The translations under genes and the position numbers were made by a program. Below are positions 10,101 to 16,671 of a stretch of 46,961 bases of DNA, in pieces. The stretch spans positions 1 to 46,961 of the forward strand of contig CALMES010000089.1 in NCBI GenBank assembly GCA_937863435.1. Reading direction: 5' to 3'. The notes beneath the pieces are model-generated. The model was not told the origin of the DNA. It searched no databases and saw only the letters and a list, made by a program, of their open reading frames with translations. Numbering within the stretch: position 1 is the first letter of the stretch; each line of letters opens with the position of its first letter. This stretch comes from an uncultured Candidatus Peregrinibacteria bacterium (GTDB taxonomy: Bacteria > Patescibacteriota > Gracilibacteria > Peribacterales > Peribacteraceae).

Positions 10101-13100
10101 GTAATAACGTAATTCGCAGGTGCAGTGAGTGCAAGCGTATAGCTGGTATTGCTTTGCGGAAGGGTAAGGAAAAACGCCCCCGTCGATGTTGTGCGCTGCA
10201 CTGCAGTCAATGCTCCGCCGCTCGCGGTCGTGCCCGTCACGGTGATCGTCGCGCCGCTGAATCCGCCGGTCTCCCCGCCGTCACGAATGCCGTTTGCATT
10301 GGAATCGATAAACACAGAACCGCTCAGTGTGCCGTACCAGAAGTAGCCGAAGTTCTGCGTCAGCGTTGAGCCGCCCTGCAGAATGCTCACGCCGCTGCTG
10401 GTAAGAGCGGTTGGGCGGTAGCCGGATGGAATCGTGCTGGTGGTTATGGCAAGCGTGCCGGTAAGCGGCGGCAGATTCAGGAAGCTCCATCTTCCGTTCG
10501 TTACTGTCGTTGAGCTCAACACCATCAATCCGCCCGTAGCTGATGTGGCAGTAAGCGTGACTGTCGAGCCGTTGATGCCGAGTGATTCACCCGTGTCAGC
10601 GATGCCGTTGTCATTGGCATCGATGAAGATGCGGCCCGTACCGGTCGATGTCTGTACATACCCGAAATTCACGTTAATCAGCCCGCCGGTTCCAAGGACG
10701 TTACTGCCCGACGAGTTGAAACGTGTGCGCAGATAATTGGCCGGAAGCGTGCCGGTTGTTACGGCAACGGTGTAGCCGGTCGTATTGCTGATGGTGGAAC
10801 CCGAGAAGAAGAACTGACCGTTCGCATTGGTAGTCGTGCTACGACTGACAATGCCACCGGTTGCGGAGGTGCCGCTGAGCGTGACAGTCACCGATGACAG
10901 TCCGCCTGTTTCTCCGGCGTTCTTTGTTCCGTTTCCGTTTGTATCATTGAACACCAGACCTTTGACCGTGCCGGTGCCAGTGATGCCAGCCGCAAATGTC
11001 CAGTTCGTTGTGTTGCCGGAATCGATACAGCCTTCTGACGCAGTCAGACAAACAAGTGATTGTCCGCCTGTCGCATTACTGTCTTTTACATTCAGATAAT
11101 CGAGTGTCTGCGTGCCGCTGTCTCCGTCGAGCAGCAACCGTGCGCCTGAACCCGAGCGGGTGGATCGTAGCGAAAGCAAGTTGGAAACCGCACCGCGAAG
11201 AGTCAATGCTCCGGACGCCGACTGTCGCGAAGTGTAGTCCAGAAACAGTGTCTGAGCTGCCAGCACCGTCTTGGACAAATTATTCCAGAGAGTCGAACCG
11301 GAAACAGTCTGTGCCGATGTTCCATCGAGTGTCACGGTTCCGGAGCGTTTCACAAAATCTCCGGAGTTCTGCACGTTGCCAGCTATGTTCACAGAGTAAT
11401 TGGATGCGGACACATCGAGGGTCGATCCGTAGATTCCCAGACTTCCGTTTATATCCAGGTTGTTGGCCAGAAGAAGTTTGCCTGATCCGGTTGCCGGATT
11501 ACCTGCCGCCAGAGCAGAGATTTCCGACGCCGAAAGTGCACGGTTGTAGATGCGGACATCGTCGATGAATCCGTGCTGCGAGAGATTGCCGTCTCTTGTT
11601 CCAATTTGCAGCGGCTGAGAGCCGGCATTAAGGTTGGTCGAAAAGCCAATGGTGCTTACTGGCGTGGCAGCCTCCGTTCCGTTTATAAACAATTGCAAAC
11701 CCAATGCATTGTTTGCCCTGTACACACCGCATACATGACGCCATATTCCGGCAGTGGCGCTGTTTGTCGCAGTGTCGACACGGGTTGACACCAGTCCCGG
11801 CGCCTCTATGTAGAAAGTATAGATATCGGTTTTACCTGTTAAGCCGACATCATCGCGGAAGAGCAGTATGCCGGGGCTGGAGGTTGCCCTTTTGTGCACA
11901 ATTCCCTGATCTGCCGTGTCAGACAGGTGCTTTACCCAGGCACAAACGGAAAGCTGCTGCGCATTATCGACCTCTTCCATGTCTCCGACAGTCACATAAT
12001 CATTGACTCCGTCAAACAGCAATGATTTTGGATTATGGTATTTACTGGAGTATAAGCCGGATCCCGACCACGTCGGACCGTTTGTGAGTGTGCCGTTGTA
12101 ACCGTAACGACTGCTGTCCTTGGCTGTTGTTCCCACCCCTTCATCAAACTTCCAGTAACCGATGAGTCCGTCATCAATATTCAGATTGTATAGCGACGAC
12201 GTCTCATTCCAGGTTTTTGTCTGTCCCTGTGTCAGAATATTGATTGTTCCTGTACCGGATGAAAGCGTGCCGCCGGTACGAACATACGAACCGGAAATCG
12301 TGAGCGACTGGCCTCCGTCAAACTGAAGCGTGCCTCCGCTGATCGTGAGATTTCCGGACATGGTCATTCCCTGCCTGCTTGGACGGAATACCGCCGAACC
12401 GGTCGAGCCGAGAACAATATTCTGATAATTCGGTACAAAGTTCTTCAGTCGCAATGTCTGGCTTGGCTCGGTGTAATACACAGTCGAGCCGCGATGAAGA
12501 AAGTCCGGCCCGCCGGTAATTGTTTCGGTTCCTTTAAGCTTGAGCGTGGTGCCCGTACCAATTGTAAATATATCGCCAACCGTGAGAGTATTACCGTTTA
12601 GGTTCAACGTTCCTCCTGTCATAATGAGCTTTTGACTTGCGCCGCTCAGCAGCAAAGAACCGGACAGTACCACCTCTCCCGAGGGCTTGGCGATTGTGAC
12701 CGATCCGTTTGAGAAAGAACCACTCGACAGTTTTCTGATCACCTGAGTGCCGGTTCCCGACAGGCGAACCGGCGCATTTCCTGTCACACCTACGCCCGAC
12801 TGGACGATATTTCCCTTTACATCTATCAATCCTCCCCCATTTATAATTCCATTATTGCCGAACGTAAGGGTGCCGCGAACCGGCAGCACTGATCCGGTTT
12901 GTAAGGAGATCCTGCCTCCCGACGTTCCTGCCAAAGACGCATTTAGAATATAACCGGAGCCAGCGAAGTTTATCAGTGCCGTGCTGTTATTGGGAGCCAT
13001 AAAAATGGATCCCGTTGACACCATAGTGGCCCCAGCAGCAACAGACAGCCCCCCTGCCATTGTAAGCGACGCATTCTGCATGGAAAAACTGCCTGACAGA

Positions 13101-16100
13101 ACAGTAATACCGGTATTCGTTGCGTAGCCATTTCCGGCCAGCAGTGTCACTTTTCCCGAAGACTTGTTCACCGTCACAAAAGCGTCCGACGTTACTCCAC
13201 CGACATTCCATGCCTGGTTTGACGTTCCGGAAAACAGGATGGAATGTGTGCCGCCATCCCATGTAGAGTTGATTGTAAATGCTCTCTGCGGATTGATGGT
13301 ACCAGTTTTGAGCTTACCGTTTTGCAATTGTGCAGTGCCGACTGCAGAAATGATATCTCCCGTACCGATTTGTAGGGTCACCGCATTCACCGCCGTATTC
13401 ACGACAATTCCGTTGAATGTTTCCGTTGCCGGGACATCGATCGAAGACGTTCGCGAAGCTGTAAACGACATCGTACCGCTGTTGTGCGTAAACGTTCCGG
13501 CAGTGTGAATAAATGAGCCGGAATTCGTGAGTGTGCCGGATGTCGCTATAAAGGTACCGTTGTCTATACTGATATCACCCATTGTCTGCGCCGCGCTGGA
13601 TCCAAACAGCGTGCCGCCGGACTGGGTGAATTCTGTCTTGATGGTAAGTGAAGAGTTATTGGGGCGGAATGATCCGTCCAGGTGAACCTTATTGGCCACA
13701 AAATTCCCTCCAAGACTTAGTGTAGAACCAGTCCAGATATATAGTTTTTTGCCCGTTCCCAGTGTCACAGGTAAGCTTGGCGTGCCAATGGTATATATAG
13801 TAGAAATATCCGCGTCGGTATTGTTATCCGCTATGTTGAGCATGCTGGAAGTGATTGTTGCGTTTCCTCCGGTTCCTGAGCGAATAATCAGTTGATCCTG
13901 ATATAACGTCATGCCTGTCATACCTCCCCCCGAACCGGTTGAAACAGTCACGGCATTTTCTGTGTTGTTGTCCAGGTAGAGAGAGACAATTGTTCCGCCC
14001 GTAAATGTCAGACCTGAGATGGTGTATTGACCGCCGGCGTCTGTCACCGCCGTTCCCGCCGCCGCCGCTCCGTTGAGAGAAACAGCGACTGTTTTGCCTG
14101 CAAGCGGCGTAATGCCCTCGTTGCTGTATACCTTGCCGGTAATGGTGCCGGACGGCGCGTCGTTGGCGATCTGCCAGCTGCGTGTTTCCTGCCACACATC
14201 CTGTTCGCTTTGCATTTGCAGCGGACCGACAAGATAGAATTGAGGTGAAATATCCGGTGCATCGTATTCGTACGAAAACACAGCCGTCTCCCCTGCGCTC
14301 CAGTTACCGCTCCAGGCAATACTCGATCCTGTTTCTGACATGACGACTGCCGCATCCTCTGCCGGACGTATGACGAAGCCTGCCGGCAGAATGTCGCGGA
14401 TCGTGCCGTGGAATGAGTCGGCAAAACGGACGCTCACCGTCATCGGCGACCATCCGACGGGAAAGAGGCGGGTGGCTGCCACACGCTCTACAGCGTACGG
14501 AAGACTCTGCGCAACGAAAATATCGGACTGAATGCTGCGTGTTCCGTTGGGCGTACTCGCTTCAAGCGTCATTTTGTACGTTCCTGCCACAGGGAGCTGT
14601 ACGGATGCAGTGTAATCGGGAGTGATCTGTGCGGAATTTTTTGTAGCGCAAGCGGCGGCATTTTTCACCATCGTACCATCCGAAGTCCGCATGTCGCTGC
14701 TCGATCCGTCCGGGCTTTCCACGTGCAAATGCACGGCGGCATCACACACCATCTCACCGTTGTCATCTAGAACGCCGATGGCAATGTGAGCCGTCTCACC
14801 CGGATGGTAGCGGTCTTTATCCGGGTTCATTGCCAGCACGCCCCATGCAAATTCCTGTGACTGCGTTGTCACTTCGCCGGTGAACGGATTGGTTATTTCG
14901 ACCTCGAGTGTATAGACACCCGGTGTGAACGCCTGTTCCGGTTCGAGTACCAGCACCACGGAGCCGCGCTTGAAATGATAATTCGGATATATCACCTGAC
15001 CGTTGTTTCCTGTAAGTTTCACCGAAATGACCGGGTTAATATTTGTCTTTGAACCGGACGCGACTTCATCGTCCGACCAGGCAAGAGACGGCGTGTCACG
15101 CTGCACGGAAGCGGCGTGCACAACAGCTCCTGCAATAAACTGCTTCATGTCGTCATGTTCGCTCATGCTGTTGATAATAGACTTTTCGGCTGTCTGCATT
15201 GCCAGCGGACTTGCCTCCTGTGCCGCTTTGAAAATAGCTGCGTCGTCGATAACAACCGGCGACGTGTCATTCTGCGAAATTTGCGCAACTATGTCTTCGG
15301 CAATACTCTCGGCAATCGCCTGCTTTACATCTTCAGTCGACAATTTTTCCAGTGCCAGTTGAACAGTGCTGTCGCGGACAAGAGCCTGAGACACTTCTGT
15401 TTTAATAGTATCACTTGCATCGATATTCGTCTGGACGGTTGCCTGCATCTGATCCAGACGCGGCGCTGCGGCATCGCCGGCACTCAGCGTTTCTTTCAGC
15501 GTATTCACACTGACGGAGTCCTCTGTCACCTGCTTGGCGATTTCGCCCTGAGCATGATCGACAATTGCCTTGGCGGTAGCCTGCAAGATGTCCTGCCCGT
15601 CAACAACCGACCGCACAATCTCGGTCAGTGCCCTGGTGTCGTGTAATGTCCCATCCGGACGCACCGCCGGATCATTGGCCGGAATGGATGTTTCAACAAG
15701 CGTGAATGAAGGGCTCTGGGACGCCTCGAACGCCCTGGCGCCATTGCGCGACTCCAGTGTCAGAACCGCGGTGGTTGTTTCCGTGTTTTCCGCCAAAGCG
15801 GCTGATGTCTCTTGTGAACTGAAGACAGATGACGGCGTGCCGTCGGAAGAGCCGGGCACATCTGCAGACCCGACACTGCCTGATGCATCGGATACTTCTG
15901 TGCTTCCTGTGCCGGTCATCGGAGCAAGCAGCAATCCTGTTCCCGACTCCACTGCGCCGGTTCCTGTCACAAGAGAGCCGGAAGACGCAAGCCGGGAGCC
16001 TGAGCCGATTGCTGCAACGCCAGATCCGTCAGTTTTTTCGTTGGCCTCGCCCGTATCCTGCTGCGACTGCAATGCGGAGCCGCTACCGGAAAAAATATGC

Positions 16101-16465
16101 AGCAGCTCGCCCGACGATGCCGTTGCTCTGGTTATGACCGGTATCATGACAACTACCGCCACCACACTCAGTACTCCCGTCAGCACACGTTGCGGCAGCC
16201 GCGGAAGATACGGATGATTGCGTTCGACAGACGCCAGTGATTCCTCCTCGATTTTCCCGGCATTGACTACACCCCGCCATTCGACAACCAGTACAAGTAA
16301 TGTCACCAGCAGTACCGGCACAATCACGGCTGCAACCTGTACCGGCATTTCTCCCCGCAGATACGAATGCCAGGTGTTGGTCAAAAGAAAAACCGCAATG
16401 ATAGCGATATTCAGCGCAAACAGCGATGCAGTTACCGCGCCGTGAAGGACATGATTGTTTTTCAT
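7133..16465 (-). CDS. Giant membrane-anchored surface protein (LamG, SdrD-type B repeats)
   Basis: A 3110-residue protein, probably an adhesin or cell-surface structural protein. Approximate order: membrane segments at residues 9-29, 41-62 and 94-113; a Ser/Thr/Gly-rich stretch; a helical region (~290-470); Ig-like domains (~480-755); a CnaB-like unit (GTITGKVYSNEG, ~772); Thr/Ser/Gly-rich beta-helix-like repeats (~855-1420); a LamG/concanavalin-type domain starting GYWKFDEG and ending DVRIYNRALS (~1430-1650); many SdrD-type B repeats with calcium-loop-like DxNxNGixDxGE motifs (~1820-2680); a serine run; an amphipathic Ala/Ser-rich helical part (~2790-2930); an Ig-like domain; and a C-terminal membrane helix (~3072-3092) with a basic tail. 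I chose MKNN at 16465 over an upstream start at 16525 because the promoter lies between them. Residues 76-88 match the PrsW-type protease of this window. Two 272-residue segments are identical. Confidence 0.85.
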   Translation of the reverse strand: MKNNHVLHGAVTASLFALNIAIIAVFLLTNTWHSYLRGEMPVQVAAVIVPVLLVTLLVLVVEWRGVVNAGKIEEESLASVERNHPYLPRLPQRVLTGVLSVVAVVVMIPVITRATASSGELLHIFSGSGSALQSQQDTGEANEKTDGSGVAAIGSGSRLASSGSLVTGTGAVESGTGLLLAPMTGTGSTEVSDASGSVGSADVPGSSDGTPSSVFSSQETSAALAENTETTTAVLTLESRNGARAFEASQSPSFTLVETSIPANDPAVRPDGTLHDTRALTEIVRSVVDGQDILQATAKAIVDHAQGEIAKQVTEDSVSVNTLKETLSAGDAAAPRLDQMQATVQTNIDASDTIKTEVSQALVRDSTVQLALEKLSTEDVKQAIAESIAEDIVAQISQNDTSPVVIDDAAIFKAAQEASPLAMQTAEKSIINSMSEHDDMKQFIAGAVVHAASVQRDTPSLAWSDDEVASGSKTNINPVISVKLTGNNGQVIYPNYHFKRGSVVLVLEPEQAFTPGVYTLEVEITNPFTGEVTTQSQEFAWGVLAMNPDKDRYHPGETAHIAIGVLDDNGEMVCDAAVHLHVESPDGSSSDMRTSDGTMVKNAAACATKNSAQITPDYTASVQLPVAGTYKMTLEASTPNGTRSIQSDIFVAQSLPYAVERVAATRLFPVGWSPMTVSVRFADSFHGTIRDILPAGFVIRPAEDAAVVMSETGSSIAWSGNWSAGETAVFSYEYDAPDISPQFYLVGPLQMQSEQDVWQETRSWQIANDAPSGTITGKVYSNEGITPLAGKTVAVSLNGAAAAGTAVTDAGGQYTISGLTFTGGTIVSLYLDNNTENAVTVSTGSGGGMTGMTLYQDQLIIRSGTGGNATITSSMLNIADNNTDADISTIYTIGTPSLPVTLGTGKKLYIWTGSTLSLGGNFVANKVHLDGSFRPNNSSLTIKTEFTQSGGTLFGSSAAQTMGDISIDNGTFIATSGTLTNSGSFIHTAGTFTHNSGTMSFTASRTSSIDVPATETFNGIVVNTAVNAVTLQIGTGDIISAVGTAQLQNGKLKTGTINPQRAFTINSTWDGGTHSILFSGTSNQAWNVGGVTSDAFVTVNKSSGKVTLLAGNGYATNTGITVLSGSFSMQNASLTMAGGLSVAAGATMVSTGSIFMAPNNSTALINFAGSGYILNASLAGTSGGRISLQTGSVLPVRGTLTFGNNGIINGGGLIDVKGNIVQSGVGVTGNAPVRLSGTGTQVIRKLSSGSFSNGSVTIAKPSGEVVLSGSLLLSGASQKLIMTGGTLNLNGNTLTVGDIFTIGTGTTLKLKGTETITGGPDFLHRGSTVYYTEPSQTLRLKNFVPNYQNIVLGSTGSAVFRPSRQGMTMSGNLTISGGTLQFDGGQSLTISGSYVRTGGTLSSGTGTINILTQGQTKTWNETSSLYNLNIDDGLIGYWKFDEGVGTTAKDSSRYGYNGTLTNGPTWSGSGLYSSKYHNPKSLLFDGVNDYVTVGDMEEVDNAQQLSVCAWVKHLSDTADQGIVHKRATSSPGILLFRDDVGLTGKTDIYTFYIEAPGLVSTRVDTATNSATAGIWRHVCGVYRANNALGLQLFINGTEAATPVSTIGFSTNLNAGSQPLQIGTRDGNLSQHGFIDDVRIYNRALSASEISALAAGNPATGSGKLLLANNLDINGSLGIYGSTLDVSASNYSVNIAGNVQNSGDFVKRSGTVTLDGTSAQTVSGSTLWNNLSKTVLAAQTLFLDYTSRQSASGALTLRGAVSNLLSLRSTRSGSGARLLLDGDSGTQTLDYLNVKDSNATGGQSLVCLTASEGCIDSGNTTNWTFAAGITGTGTVKGLVFNDTNGNGTKNAGETGGLSSVTVTLSGTSATGGIVSRSTTTNANGQFFFSGSTISNTTGYTVAVTTGTLPANYLRTRFNSSGSNVLGTGGLINVNFGYVQTSTGTGRIFIDANDNGIADTGESLGINGSTVTLTATSATGGLMVLSSTTVTNGRWSFLNLPPLTGTLAITTSTIPSGYRPTALTSSGVSILQGGSTLTQNFGYFWYGTLSGSVFIDSNANGIRDGGETGGFSGATITVTGTTASGGALTAVQRTTSTGAFFLTLPQSNTSYTLALTAPANYVITTASSFNRAIGLGTHAPSSLFGIKSITGTGTVKGLVFNDTNGNGTKNAGETGGLSSVTVTLSGTSATGGIVSRSTTTNANGQFFFSGSTISNTTGYTVAVTTGTLPANYLRTRFNSSGSNVLGTGGLINVNFGYVQTSTGTGRIFIDANDNGIADTGESLGINGSTVTLTATSATGGLMVLSSTTVTNGRWSFLNLPPLTGTLAITTSTIPSGYRPTALTSSGVSILQGGSTLTQNFGYFWYGTLSGSVFIDSNANGIRDGGETGGFSGATITVTGTTASGGALTAVQRTTSTGAFAAALPQSTGNYTVSIDVPVHYRLTTPGSTTRSVGLGLHATSSVFGIQYVSGTGVVKGMVFSDADGDGIHDASEQTGFSGSTISLTGLTATGASVNRTAVSNALGRFFFSGAVLSNSAGYTATIAATPSGYLRTRFNSSGSNVLGTGGVVNIEFGYVQTSTLSGSLYIDANSNAIRDSGENAIFSGATVTLTGVTATGGSIQLTTTTSATGSYLFTGLPTSNGGFLVVATPPTGYTTTSTNSRSVVVTTGGSRMHEDFGYVVQSSSSSSSSSVSSQTSAAGTQEVVTSGGGRRINTGPTIRIPVEPIESGEAGAGSYSSAASAPAAVGSASSASSASSIPWVRIPVRRPATETDAATQLSDPVEFMYQQQEENAQSAIVKPLDAAGSIVQDISSGILQSVQDAASGFGDTIADAASQTAQVMTTVSANARNTGFRAFTSIVDSIASVARGLDASATTVVAGVTHAADSVRAAGRSIASVFDSAKNTAAHGVAFAYVSAGRFTSEVLAGIQAIPGGANRLLSKETFATPVLDRPLPPKKYQTEIARKNDTTVIRELSFNIIKSFGEPYRQTPVILFSTPKIAVTDNAGNVTFHDVEVGTHHIEVHIDDKTVETREVVVEPPASLHMDDNASVSVKLPLIEIKVESAQQAVMHGSAPANMPWYWIVVIPLLVSNGVMGFLLIVHRQRRVQEGKMQR
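9215..10029. repeat. Perfect 815-bp direct repeat, copy A
   Basis: Matches 10172-10986 base for base as far as I can read, at an offset of 957 bp (319 codons, in frame). It encodes residues ~2146-2417 of the giant surface protein, covering several SdrD-type B repeats. The sequence diverges immediately outside both ends. Confidence 0.95.
10172..10986. repeat. Perfect 815-bp direct repeat, copy B
   Basis: Second copy of the 9215-10029 repeat, encoding residues ~1827-2098. The absence of synonymous differences points to a very recent duplication or to gene conversion between the copies. The 142 bp between the copies (10030-10171) code for a normal linking part of the protein. Confidence 0.95.
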
Positions 16466-16481
16466 TTTTGTGTATCTAAAT

Positions 16482-16490
16482 ATTATACCA
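16482..16490 (-). promoter_or_regulatory. Promoter of the giant surface protein gene
   Basis: Minus strand TGGTATAAT, a consensus extended -10, 16 nt upstream of the ATG at 16465. No good -35 is visible. The position makes the in-frame upstream ATG at 16525 unlikely. The remaining 16526-16671 is AT-rich with no gene that I can see. Confidence 0.6.
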
Positions 16491-16671
16491 TATATAGCCA
16501 TTTCTGCCCTTGTTACAGACAACAAATATTGTAATTGGTCAACTATTACAGTTTTTGGCTTTAGATTGCCATTTATATCTGATTTTTTGCTTCAATAACA
16601 AACAAACATAAATATATTATAAAATTTATTGAACGGTTAGTCTCATTTCGTACAATTTGACGATATTCGAC

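Noticed and set aside
9324..10736. Pairs of identical small frames on both strands within the giant gene
   Set aside because: They only reflect the 815-bp duplicated segment of the giant protein gene in other frames.
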